From positions 1 through 7,710 of the forward strand of contig CAZZKF010000094.1 of NCBI GenBank assembly GCA_964654995.1: a stretch of DNA of 7,710 nucleotides. The letters run 5' to 3'. A program made the translations under genes and the position numbers. The notes beneath the pieces are model-generated. The model did not search any database. It was not told the origin of the DNA and saw only the letters and a list, made by a program, of their open reading frames with translations. Source of the DNA: CAZZKF01 sp964654995 (lineage in GTDB: Bacteria > Pseudomonadota > Alphaproteobacteria > CAZZKF01). Position 1 is the stretch's first letter. Every line of letters begins with the position of its first letter. Positions 1 to 6,345 of the stretch are shown here, in pieces.

Positions 1-249
1 AACAAGATGGCGCCGGCCATGCGCAAGGTCTACGACCAGATGGCCGAGCCGCGCTATGTGATTTCCATGGGAAGCTGCGCCAACGGCGGCGGCTACTATC
101 ATTATTCCTACTCGGTGGTGCGTGGCTGCGATCGCATCGTGCCGGTCGACATCTATGTGCCCGGCTGTCCGCCGACGGCGGAAGCCCTGCTCTACGGCAT
201 TCTTCAGTTGCAAAGGAAAATCCGACGGACCGGAACCATCCACCGCTGA
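1..249 (+). CDS. nuoB: NADH-quinone oxidoreductase subunit B, 3' end (partial)
   Basis: This is the C-terminal 82 codons of NuoB, the 20-kDa (PSST-type) subunit that carries cluster N2, the last Fe-S centre before quinone. The frame is open from base 1, so the start lies upstream of the window. Two of the four expected N2 cysteines are visible: C26 in the MGSCANGGG stretch and C56 in VPGCPP (numbered from the first codon here). The tandem Cys pair must lie upstream. The segment GCDRIVPVDIYVPGCPP (residues 42-58) fits the complex I 20-kDa family signature. The tail ends LQLQRKIRRTGTIHR, typical of alphaproteobacterial NuoB and close to mitochondrial PSST. It is followed by a 43-base spacer and then nuoC. 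The ATG at base 7 is an internal methionine, not the start. Identification is near certain. Confidence 0.97.
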   Translation, partial: NKMAPAMRKVYDQMAEPRYVISMGSCANGGGYYHYSYSVVRGCDRIVPVDIYVPGCPPTAEALLYGILQLQRKIRRTGTIHR

Positions 250-282
250 TCACACAGGTTGGCGGGCGAGCGTTCCTTTCGC

Positions 283-286
283 GAGG
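283..286 (+). promoter_or_regulatory. Shine-Dalgarno site of nuoC
   Basis: GAGG lies 6 bases before the ATG at 293. It decides the nuoC start. The same frame is open back to an ATG at 122 inside nuoB, but between 250 and 293 there is no in-frame ATG, GTG or TTG. The residues encoded upstream of 293 do not look like NuoC. Confidence 0.65.
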
Positions 287-292
287 GCATCC

Positions 293-913
293 ATGGACGA
301 AGCGCTGAACGAGCTTGGGGAGTCGATTGCTGCGGGTCTGGCGGACGCGGTGACCGGATTTGAGGTTGCCAGGGGCGAGCTGACCGTGGAGACGGACCCC
401 GAGCACCTGATCAAGCTGCTCAAATACCTGCGTGATGATGCCAACTGCCAGTTCAAGCAGCTCATCGACCTCTGCGGCGCCGATTACCCCGAACGCGAAG
501 ACCGGTTCGAGGTCGTCTATCACCTGCTCAGCCTGAAACAGAACCAGCGCATTCGGGTCCGCGTGCGGGTCGCGGAAGGGGCGCTGGTGCCGTCCGCCAC
601 CGGGGTCTTCTCGGCCGCCGGCTGGTACGAGCGCGAGGTCTGGGACATGTTCGGCGTGATGTTCTCGGATCACCCGGATTTGCGCCGGATGCTCAGCGAT
701 TACGGCTTCGAGGGGCACCCGCTGCGCAAGGACTTCCCGCTCACCGGTTATGTCGAGGTGCGCTATTCGGATGAGCTCAAGCGGGTCGTCTACGAACCGG
801 TCAAGCTGACCCAGGAGTTCCGCAGCTTCGATTTCATGAGCCCCTGGGAAGGCGCCCAGTACATCCGCGACCAGGAAGAGGCGGGCGACGCCGGCGACGA
901 CAAGGCAGTCTGA
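293..913 (+). CDS. nuoC: NADH-quinone oxidoreductase subunit C
   Basis: NuoC (30-kDa subunit) has 206 residues, a usual length for an unfused alphaproteobacterial NuoC. It carries no cofactor. It packs against NuoD in the peripheral arm and helps hold the N2/quinone region together. The family signature begins with E113-R114-E115 and continues through WDMFGV to H127 and R131, followed by GHPLRKDFPL (residues 141-150) and the conserved C-terminal stretch around YEPVKLTQEFRSFDF. The last dozen residues are acidic and probably variable. The start at 293 is chosen over the in-frame ATG at 122 because it follows GAGG and gives the normal N-terminus MDEALNELGE. nuoC is a separate gene here, unlike the nuoCD fusion of E. 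coli. One base separates its stop from the nuoD ATG, so the two are probably translationally coupled. Confidence 0.97.
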   Translation: MDEALNELGESIAAGLADAVTGFEVARGELTVETDPEHLIKLLKYLRDDANCQFKQLIDLCGADYPEREDRFEVVYHLLSLKQNQRIRVRVRVAEGALVPSATGVFSAAGWYEREVWDMFGVMFSDHPDLRRMLSDYGFEGHPLRKDFPLTGYVEVRYSDELKRVVYEPVKLTQEFRSFDFMSPWEGAQYIRDQEEAGDAGDDKAV

Positions 914-914
914 C

Positions 915-2093
915 ATGGGCGAAGTCAACATCAAGAACTACAGCGTCAATTTCGGCCCCCAGCATCCGGCCGCCCACGGCGTTCTTCGCCTGATTGCCGA
1001 GCTCGATGGCGAGGTCGTCGAACGCCTCGACCCGCATGTCGGCCTGCTGCATCGCGGCACCGAGAAGCTGATCGAGCACAAGACTTATCTGCAGGCGGTC
1101 CCCTATTTCGACCGCCTCGATTATGTCGCGCCGATGAATCAGGAACATGCCTTCGTGCTTGCCGTCGAGCGGCTGCTGAAGTGCGAGGTGCCGCCGCGCG
1201 GGCAGTACATCCGGGTGCTGTTTTCCGAAATCGGGCGCATTCTCAACCATCTGTTGAGCGTCTCGACCCATGGCATGGATGTCGGCGCGCTGACCCCGAT
1301 TCTGTGGGGGTTCGAGGAACGCGAAAAGCTGATGTGCTTTTACGAGCGGGTCTGTGGCGCCCGGCTTCACGCCGCCTATTTCCGGCCCGGCGGCGTCCAT
1401 CGCGACCTGCCGGAGGGCTTGGCTGAGGACATTCTCGCGTTTTGTGACAGCTTTCCGCAGGTGCTCGACGACATGGCGACGCTGCTGGTCGATAACCGCA
1501 TTTTCAAGCAGCGCACCGTCGATATCGGTGTGGTCAGCGCCGAGGAAGCCCTCGACTGGGGATTTACGGGCCCCAATCTGCGGGCCTCGGGCGTGGCCTG
1601 GGACCTGCGCAAGTCGCAGCCCTATGACTCCTACGCCGACTTCGATTTCGATGTGCCGATCGGCAAGCACGGCGATTGTTACGAGCGCTTTCTGGTCCGC
1701 ATGGAGGAGATGCGCCAGTCGGTGCGCATCATCCGCCAGTGCATCGAGAACATGCCGGACGGGCCGGTGCGCACCACCGACCACAAGATCGCGCCACCGC
1801 GCCGGGCCGAGATGAAGACCTCGATGGAAGCGCTCATCCACCACTTCAAGCTCTATACCGAAGGCTTTCACGTGCCGGCCGGCGAGGTCTATGTCGGGAT
1901 CGAGGCGCCGAAGGGCGAATTCGGCGTCTATCTGGTGGCGGACGGCACCAACAAGCCCTATCGCTGCCGCATCCGGGCGCCCGGGTTTGCCCATCTGCAG
2001 GCCATGGATTTCATGATGCGGGGCCACATGCTGGCCGATATTCCGGCGGTTCTGGGGTCCATTGACATTGTCTTCGGGGAGGTTGACCGATGA
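915..2093 (+). CDS. nuoD: NADH-quinone oxidoreductase subunit D
   Basis: NuoD (49-kDa subunit) has 392 residues, normal for the family, and is descended from the large subunit of [NiFe] hydrogenases. With NuoB it forms the quinone head-group pocket. The N-terminal GPQHPAAHGVLR segment (residues 14-25) contains H21, and FDRLDY ends at Y70. With a constant offset of 17 these match His38 and Tyr87 of Thermus Nqo4, the residues assigned to quinone binding. LHRGTEKLIEHK (45-56) fits the 49-kDa family signature. The hydrogenase-type metal-binding cysteines are absent, as expected. A weak AAGG (902-905) at the end of nuoC may serve as ribosome site, together with coupling to nuoC termination. The TGA stop overlaps the nuoE ATG by four bases. 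No frameshift or missing key residue is seen. Confidence 0.98.
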   Translation: MGEVNIKNYSVNFGPQHPAAHGVLRLIAELDGEVVERLDPHVGLLHRGTEKLIEHKTYLQAVPYFDRLDYVAPMNQEHAFVLAVERLLKCEVPPRGQYIRVLFSEIGRILNHLLSVSTHGMDVGALTPILWGFEEREKLMCFYERVCGARLHAAYFRPGGVHRDLPEGLAEDILAFCDSFPQVLDDMATLLVDNRIFKQRTVDIGVVSAEEALDWGFTGPNLRASGVAWDLRKSQPYDSYADFDFDVPIGKHGDCYERFLVRMEEMRQSVRIIRQCIENMPDGPVRTTDHKIAPPRRAEMKTSMEALIHHFKLYTEGFHVPAGEVYVGIEAPKGEFGVYLVADGTNKPYRCRIRAPGFAHLQAMDFMMRGHMLADIPAVLGSIDIVFGEVDR

Positions 2094-2734
2094 GCGCGCA
2101 CAACGGTGCGAACGGCGCGAATGGTGCCGGCGACGGGCCCGCAACCTTCGCTTTCACGCAGGAAAACCAGGCGCGGGTGCGCGACATCATCGCCAAGTAC
2201 CCGCCGGGGCGCGAGGCCAGCGCGGTGATGCCGCTCCTCGATCTCGCCCAGCGTCAGCACGGCGGCTGGCTGCCGCGCGCGGCCCTCGAGCATGTGGCGC
2301 AAGTGCTGAACATGCCGCGCATCCGGGTGCTCGAGGTCGCCACCTTCTATTCCATGTTCAAGCTGCGCCCGGTGGGCCGGCATCTGGTGCAGGTGTGCAC
2401 CACGACGCCGTGCTGGCTGCGCGGTTCGGACGAGGTTCTCGGCGCATGCCGCAAGACGCTGGGCATCGACGTCGGCGAGACCACGGACGACGGCGACTTC
2501 ACGCTCGAAGAGGTGGAATGCCTGGGCGCCTGCGTCAACGCACCGGTTCTGCAGGTCGACGACGCCTATTACGAAGACATGGATGCGGACTCGACCCGCG
2601 CCGTGCTCGAAGCCTTCAAGCGCGGCGAGACACCGAAGCCGGGGCCGCAGATCGACCGTCAGACCTCGTGCCCGGTGGGCGGGCCGACGACGCTCAAGGA
2701 CCTGGCGGCGCGCGGACAAGCGGAGGACGCCTGA
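2090..2734 (+). CDS. nuoE: NADH-quinone oxidoreductase subunit E
   Basis: NuoE (24-kDa subunit) has 214 residues and a thioredoxin-like fold carrying [2Fe-2S] cluster N1a next to the FMN of NuoF. The ligands are visible: C103 and C108 (C-x4-C), then C144 and C148 (C-x3-C). The segment from D134 to P152 fits the 24-kDa family signature. An N-terminal helical part (about 20-95) includes KYPPGREASAVMPLL. The C-terminal region (about 160-214) with KPGPQ and SCPVGGPTTL is typical of alphaproteobacterial and mitochondrial forms and longer than in E. coli. Residues 5-13 are three copies of Asn-Gly-Ala, an unusual low-complexity leader ahead of the conserved start. The ATG overlaps the nuoD stop (ATGA) and follows GGGGAGG at 2076-2082, spacing 7 bases, which supports this start. 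Confidence 0.97.
   Translation: MSAHNGANGANGAGDGPATFAFTQENQARVRDIIAKYPPGREASAVMPLLDLAQRQHGGWLPRAALEHVAQVLNMPRIRVLEVATFYSMFKLRPVGRHLVQVCTTTPCWLRGSDEVLGACRKTLGIDVGETTDDGDFTLEEVECLGACVNAPVLQVDDAYYEDMDADSTRAVLEAFKRGETPKPGPQIDRQTSCPVGGPTTLKDLAARGQAEDA
2102..2128 (+). repeat. Three tandem 9-base units inside nuoE
   Basis: The units AACGGTGCG, AACGGCGCG and AATGGTGCC follow one another and each encodes Asn-Gly-Ala. They lie in frame just after the nuoE start, in the part of the protein that varies between species. Changes in copy number would keep the reading frame. Confidence 0.8.
2722..2726 (+). promoter_or_regulatory. Shine-Dalgarno site of nuoF
   Basis: GGAGG ends 7 bases before the ATG at 2734. 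It decides the nuoF start. The frame is open back to an ATG at 2062 in the end of nuoD, but the upstream 224 codons are an arginine- and alanine-rich out-of-frame reading of nuoE. Confidence 0.85.
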
Positions 2735-4020
2735 TGCTCGCCGACAAGGACCGAATTTTCACCAATCTTTACGGCTTCGACGACTGGCGTCTGGCGGCGG
2801 CACGCCGGCGCGGCGACTGGGCCGAGACGGCGGCGATCATGGCCAAGGGCCAGGACTGGATCATCGACCAGATCAAGGACTCAGGCCTGCGCGGGCGCGG
2901 CGGCGCCGGTTTTCCGACCGGCCTCAAGTGGTCGTTCATGCCCAGGGAATCGGACGGACGGCCGTCGTATCTGGTCGTCAACGCGGATGAGGGCGAGCCC
3001 GGAACCTGCAAGGATCGCGATATCATACGGCACGAACCTCATAAACTGCTTGAAGGGTGCCTGCTGGCCGGATTCTCGATGCGTGCGGTCGCCGCCTACA
3101 TCTACATCCGCGGCGAGTTTCACGCCGAAGCCAGGATTCTGGAAGCGGCCATCGCCGAGGCTTACGACGCCGGGCTGCTGGGGCGCAACGCCTGCGGCTC
3201 GGGCTATGATTTCGACGTCTATGTCCACCGCGGCGCCGGCGCCTACATCTGCGGCGAGGAAACGGCGCTGATCGAAAGCCTCGAGGGGAAAAAGGGCCAG
3301 CCGCGCCTCAAGCCGCCGTTCCCGGCCAATGTCGGCGTCTGGGGCAGCCCGACGACGGTCAACAATGTCGAATCGATCGCCGTGGCGCCCGAAATCCTGA
3401 AGCGCGGCGCGGGCTGGTTCGCCGGGCTCGGCCGGCCGAACAATACGGGGACCAAGATCTTCTGCATTTCCGGCCATGTCGAGCGCCCGTGCAATGTCGA
3501 AGAGGAAATGGGCGTGCCGCTCAAAGAGCTGATCGAGCGCCACGCCGGCGGCGTGCGCGGCGGCTGGGACAACTTGCTCGCCGTCATTCCCGGCGGCTCG
3601 TCGGTGCCGGTGATCCCCAAGGATATCTGCGACACGGTTCTGATGGACTTCGATTCGCTCAAGGAGGTCAAATCCGGCCTCGGCACGGCGGCGGTGATCG
3701 TCATGGACAAGTCCACCGACATCGTTCGCGCCATCGCCCGGCTGTCCAGGTTCTACAAGCATGAAAGCTGCGGCCAGTGCACGCCGTGTCGCGAGGGAAC
3801 CGGGTGGATGTGGCGGGTGATGGAACGCCTGGTCGAGGGCCGCGCCGATGTGTCCGAGATCGACATGCTGCTCGACGTCAGCCACGAGATCGAGGGCCAT
3901 ACGATCTGTGCCCTGGGCGATGCAGCCGCCTGGCCGGTACAGGGCCTGATTCGCCATTTCCGCCCCGAGCTGGAACGGCGCATCGCGGAATATGCGGCCC
4001 GCACACACGCCGCTGCATGA
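2734..4020 (+). CDS. nuoF: NADH-quinone oxidoreductase subunit F
   Basis: NuoF (51-kDa subunit) has 428 residues, a full family length. It binds NADH and FMN, takes the hydride, and passes electrons to [4Fe-4S] cluster N3. In order: the glycine-rich nucleotide/FMN region GRGGAGFPTG (54-63); DEGEPGTCKDRD (85-96); the family signature GAGAYICGEETALIES (167-182); and the N3 motif ESCGQCTPCREG (344-355) with ligands C346, C349 and C352, completed by C392 in HTICALGD. All are intact. The stop of nuoE and the start of nuoF share one base (TGATG), and a strong GGAGG precedes it, so NuoE and NuoF, which form a heterodimer, are probably made in step. The stop is TGA. After it come 12 bases and then an extra membrane-protein ORF rather than nuoG directly. 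Confidence 0.98.
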   Translation: MLADKDRIFTNLYGFDDWRLAAARRRGDWAETAAIMAKGQDWIIDQIKDSGLRGRGGAGFPTGLKWSFMPRESDGRPSYLVVNADEGEPGTCKDRDIIRHEPHKLLEGCLLAGFSMRAVAAYIYIRGEFHAEARILEAAIAEAYDAGLLGRNACGSGYDFDVYVHRGAGAYICGEETALIESLEGKKGQPRLKPPFPANVGVWGSPTTVNNVESIAVAPEILKRGAGWFAGLGRPNNTGTKIFCISGHVERPCNVEEEMGVPLKELIERHAGGVRGGWDNLLAVIPGGSSVPVIPKDICDTVLMDFDSLKEVKSGLGTAAVIVMDKSTDIVRAIARLSRFYKHESCGQCTPCREGTGWMWRVMERLVEGRADVSEIDMLLDVSHEIEGHTICALGDAAAWPVQGLIRHFRPELERRIAEYAARTHAAA

Positions 4021-4029
4021 GGGGAGGAG
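4021..4029 (+). promoter_or_regulatory. Strong Shine-Dalgarno site of the small ORF
   Basis: GGGGAGGAG fills most of the 12-base gap after the nuoF stop. Its core lies 4-5 bases before the ATG at 4033 and about 10 before a second in-frame ATG at 4039. Either could be the start. Such a purine-rich site at the right place argues that the small ORF is translated. Confidence 0.8.
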
Positions 4030-4032
4030 ATT

Positions 4033-4236
4033 ATGGGGATGGGACTTTGGCAATTCATAATGCTCGCATTCTGGGCCGTCGTTATCCTGGTTCCGGTTGC
4101 TCAGATCCTGGATCGCACGGGTTTTTCGAAATGGTTGGCGGTGATCGCGATTATTCCTTTGGTCAACCTGATCGGTCTTTGGGCGTTTGCATTCATGCGT
4201 TGGCCGGCCGACGACTCGCTCGCGGCGGCGGATTAA
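4033..4236 (+). CDS. Small two-helix membrane protein of unknown function
   Basis: This 67-residue protein is not a canonical complex I subunit. Hydrophobic segments span about residues 5-26 and 34-54, joined by a short polar turn (D27, R28, T29, G30, S32, K33). A short tail with R56, W57, P58 and several acidic residues ends the protein. The core GFSKWLAVIAIIPLVNLIGL resembles, from memory and not checked, a common kind of short two-helix protein with a GxSxW...IPLVN...W.FAF pattern. It has a strong ribosome site and sits 12 bases after nuoF and 48 before nuoG, so it is co-transcribed with the operon. Hand-counted GC is 112 of 204 (about 55%), below its neighbours, with more ATT, TTT and GTT codons. 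Its stop is TAA, while every other stop here is TGA. The start could be 4033 or 4039. A role as accessory or assembly factor is a guess from position only. Unassigned reading frames among nuo genes are known in other alphaproteobacteria such as Rhodobacter and Paracoccus. Confidence 0.8.
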   Translation: MGMGLWQFIMLAFWAVVILVPVAQILDRTGFSKWLAVIAIIPLVNLIGLWAFAFMRWPADDSLAAAD

Positions 4237-4239
4237 TGC

Positions 4240-4254
4240 GTCTGTGATGCAGAC
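4240..4254 (+). other. Weak hairpin in the spacer before nuoG
   Basis: GTCTG and CAGAC form a perfect 5-base-pair stem around a 5-base TGATG loop. It lies just after the TAA of the small ORF. No T-run follows, so it does not look like an intrinsic terminator. It could be a chance match or a minor RNA structure. The rest of the 48-base spacer (4237-4284) shows nothing else recognisable. Confidence 0.3.
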
Positions 4255-4284
4255 CTAACTCTGGTGAACGGGAACTGAACCGAC

Positions 4285-6345
4285 ATGCCGACACTCACCA
4301 TAGACGGGCGCGAGATCACGGTTGAACCGGGCACGACGGTGATGCAGGCCTGCGAGCAGTTGGGGATCGAGATCCCGCGCTTCTGCTATCACGAGCGCCT
4401 GTCCATCGCCGGCAACTGCCGCATGTGTCTGGTGGAGATGGAGAAATCGCCCAAGCCGATTGCCTCGTGCGCGATGCCGGCGGGCGATGGCATGGTCATC
4501 CACACCAATACGCCGGAGGTCCGCAAGGCGCGCCAGGGGGTGCTCGAGTTTCTGCTGATCAACCATCCGCTCGATTGCCCGATCTGCGATCAGGGCGGCG
4601 AGTGCGATCTTCAGGATCAGGTCATGGCCTATGGCTCCGGCAGCGGCCGCTTTCACGAAAACAAGCGCGCCGTGCCGGACAAGGACATGGGGCCGCTGAT
4701 CAAGACGGTGATGACCCGGTGCATTCACTGCATGCGCTGTGTCCGCTTCCTCACCGAGGTCGCCGGTGTCGAGGAACTGGGCGCCATCGGGCGCGGCGAG
4801 AACACCGAGATCACGACCTATCTGGAACAGGCGCTGACCTCGGAGCTTTCGGGGAACATCATCGATCTGTGCCCGGTCGGTGCGCTGACCTCGCGGCCCT
4901 ATGCGTTCACCGCCCGGTCGTGGGAGCTGCGCCATACCGAAAGCGTCGACGTTCACGATGCGGTCGGCAGCAACATCCGGGTGGATTCGCGCGGGCGCGC
5001 GGTAATGCGCATCCTGCCGCGCCTGCATGAGGACGTGAACCAGGAATGGATATCCGACAAGACCCGTTTTGCCTATGACGGCCTGACCCGGGCCCGGCTC
5101 GACCGGCCCTATGTGCGTCGCAACGGCCAGTGGGTGGAAGTGGACTGGCCGGAGGCGCTGGAAACGGTCGCCGAGAAGCTGGCCTTGTTCGGCGGCATGC
5201 GCAGCGCTGCGATTGCCGGCGATCTGGCCGATACGGAAGCGATGTTCGCGCTGCGCGAGCTGTTCCGGCAGCTGCGCTCGCCCAACCTCGACTGCCGCCA
5301 GGACGGCGCGGCGCTGGATGCAAATGTGCGGGCGAGCTATCTGTTCAACACCACGATTGCCGGCATCGATCGGGCCGATGCCTGCCTGATCATCGGCTCC
5401 GATCCGCGTCTCGAGGCGCCGATCATCAACGCCCGCCTGCGCGAGCGCTGGCGCGCCGGCAATTTTCCGGTCGGCGTGATCGGGCCGCAGCCCGACCTCA
5501 CCTATCCGGCCGAACACATCGGCGCCGGACCGCAAAGCCTGATCGACGTGCTCGAAGGCCGCCATTCCTTCGCCCAGGTTCTGGAGCAGGCGGAGCGGCC
5601 GATGCTGATCCTCGGGCAAGGCGCGCTGGCGCGAGAGGACGGCGCCGCGGTGCTCGATCTTGCCCGGCGTCTGGCCGAGACATACGGCCTGGTGAGCGAC
5701 GACTGGAACGGGTTCAACGTGCTGCACACGGCCGCCGCCCGGGTCGCCGGGCTGGACATGGGCTTCGTGCCGGGCGAGGACGGGCGTGATGTTGCCGGCA
5801 TCCTTGATGCCGCCGGGCGCGGCGAGATCGGTTTCGTCTATCTTCTGGGTGCGGATGAAATCGACATGGCGCCCCTGAAGAACACCTTCGTCGTTTACCA
5901 GGGCAGCCACGGCGACGCCGGCGTTGAACATGCCGACGTCATCCTGCCGGGGGCGGCGTACACCGAAAAGACCGCGCTGTGGGTGAACACCGAGGGCCGG
6001 GTACAGGAGGGCCTGCGGGCCGTCGATCCGCCGGGCGAGGCGCGCGAGGACTGGAAGATCATCCGGGCGCTTTCCGAGGTCATGGGCCAGACGCTGCCCT
6101 TCGATAGCCGCGACGAGCTGCGCCAGGCGCTGATTGCCGCGCACCCCGGGTTTGAGCGGCTGGACGAGGTGGTGCCCGCGACCTGGCGGACCTTCGGCCA
6201 GGCGGGTACCGTCTCCGACGAGCCGTTTGCGCCGGCGGTGCGGGACTTCTATGGCACCAATCCGATCGCCCGGGCCTCCGAGACCATGGCCGAATGCCGG
6301 GCGCTCAGGGATGCAGGCGAGGAGGCGACGGGCACCGATGGCTGA
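4285..6345 (+). CDS. nuoG: NADH-quinone oxidoreductase subunit G
   Basis: NuoG (75-kDa subunit) has 686 residues, a normal alphaproteobacterial length, and carries Fe-S clusters linking NuoF to NuoI. [2Fe-2S] N1b uses C34, C45, C48 and C62. [4Fe-4S] N5 uses H94, C98, C101 and C107 (the unusual histidine ligand is present). [4Fe-4S] N4 uses C146, C149, C152 and C196. All three 75-kDa family signatures fit (31-48, 98-110, 145-155). The remainder, from about 216, is the molybdopterin-oxidoreductase-like fold, which holds no cofactor in complex I. There is no cysteine between 197 and 336, so cluster N7 of the E. coli and Thermus proteins cannot form, as in mitochondrial types. The best ribosome site is a weak GGGA at 4270-4273, 11 bases from the ATG. 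The start is supported by the usual N-terminus MPTLTIDGRE. The 3' end overlaps nuoH by eight bases. Confidence 0.98.
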   Translation: MPTLTIDGREITVEPGTTVMQACEQLGIEIPRFCYHERLSIAGNCRMCLVEMEKSPKPIASCAMPAGDGMVIHTNTPEVRKARQGVLEFLLINHPLDCPICDQGGECDLQDQVMAYGSGSGRFHENKRAVPDKDMGPLIKTVMTRCIHCMRCVRFLTEVAGVEELGAIGRGENTEITTYLEQALTSELSGNIIDLCPVGALTSRPYAFTARSWELRHTESVDVHDAVGSNIRVDSRGRAVMRILPRLHEDVNQEWISDKTRFAYDGLTRARLDRPYVRRNGQWVEVDWPEALETVAEKLALFGGMRSAAIAGDLADTEAMFALRELFRQLRSPNLDCRQDGAALDANVRASYLFNTTIAGIDRADACLIIGSDPRLEAPIINARLRERWRAGNFPVGVIGPQPDLTYPAEHIGAGPQSLIDVLEGRHSFAQVLEQAERPMLILGQGALAREDGAAVLDLARRLAETYGLVSDDWNGFNVLHTAAARVAGLDMGFVPGEDGRDVAGILDAAGRGEIGFVYLLGADEIDMAPLKNTFVVYQGSHGDAGVEHADVILPGAAYTEKTALWVNTEGRVQEGLRAVDPPGEAREDWKIIRALSEVMGQTLPFDSRDELRQALIAAHPGFERLDEVVPATWRTFGQAGTVSDEPFAPAVRDFYGTNPIARASETMAECRALRDAGEEATGTDG
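6319..6325 (+). promoter_or_regulatory. Probable ribosome site of nuoH inside nuoG
   Basis: GAGGAGG lies within the last codons of nuoG, 12 bases before the nuoH ATG at 6338. The spacing is rather long, so coupling to termination of nuoG is probably important. An in-frame ATG at 6311 lies before this site and adds an Arg-rich stretch not typical of NuoH. Confidence 0.55.

Noticed and set aside
122..292. N-terminal extension of nuoC from the ATG at 122
   Set aside because: The added 57 codons are nuoB read in another frame. GAGG and the normal NuoC N-terminus place the start at 293.
834..2144. A 436-codon open frame on the minus strand opposite nuoD
   Set aside because: It is the codon-bias shadow of nuoD, with low-information His/Arg/Ala-rich sequence and no motif. 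nuoD on the plus strand is unmistakable.
2062..2733. N-terminal extension of nuoF from the ATG at 2062
   Set aside because: The extra 224 codons are out-of-frame nuoD/nuoE sequence. A GGAGG and standard NuoF length support 2734.
2881..4053. A 390-codon open frame on the minus strand opposite nuoF
   Set aside because: It is the shadow of nuoF, with no recognisable domain or separate promoter. Its start falls at the nuoF/small ORF junction by chance.
4240..4254. Intrinsic terminator between the small ORF and nuoG
   Set aside because: The stem has only five base pairs and no T-run follows. The operon must continue into nuoG, nuoH and nuoI.
6134..6337. N-terminal extension of nuoH from the ATG at 6134
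   Set aside because: The added 68 residues are an Arg/Pro-rich reading of nuoG in another frame. MADFWSTYG at 6338 is the usual NuoH start.
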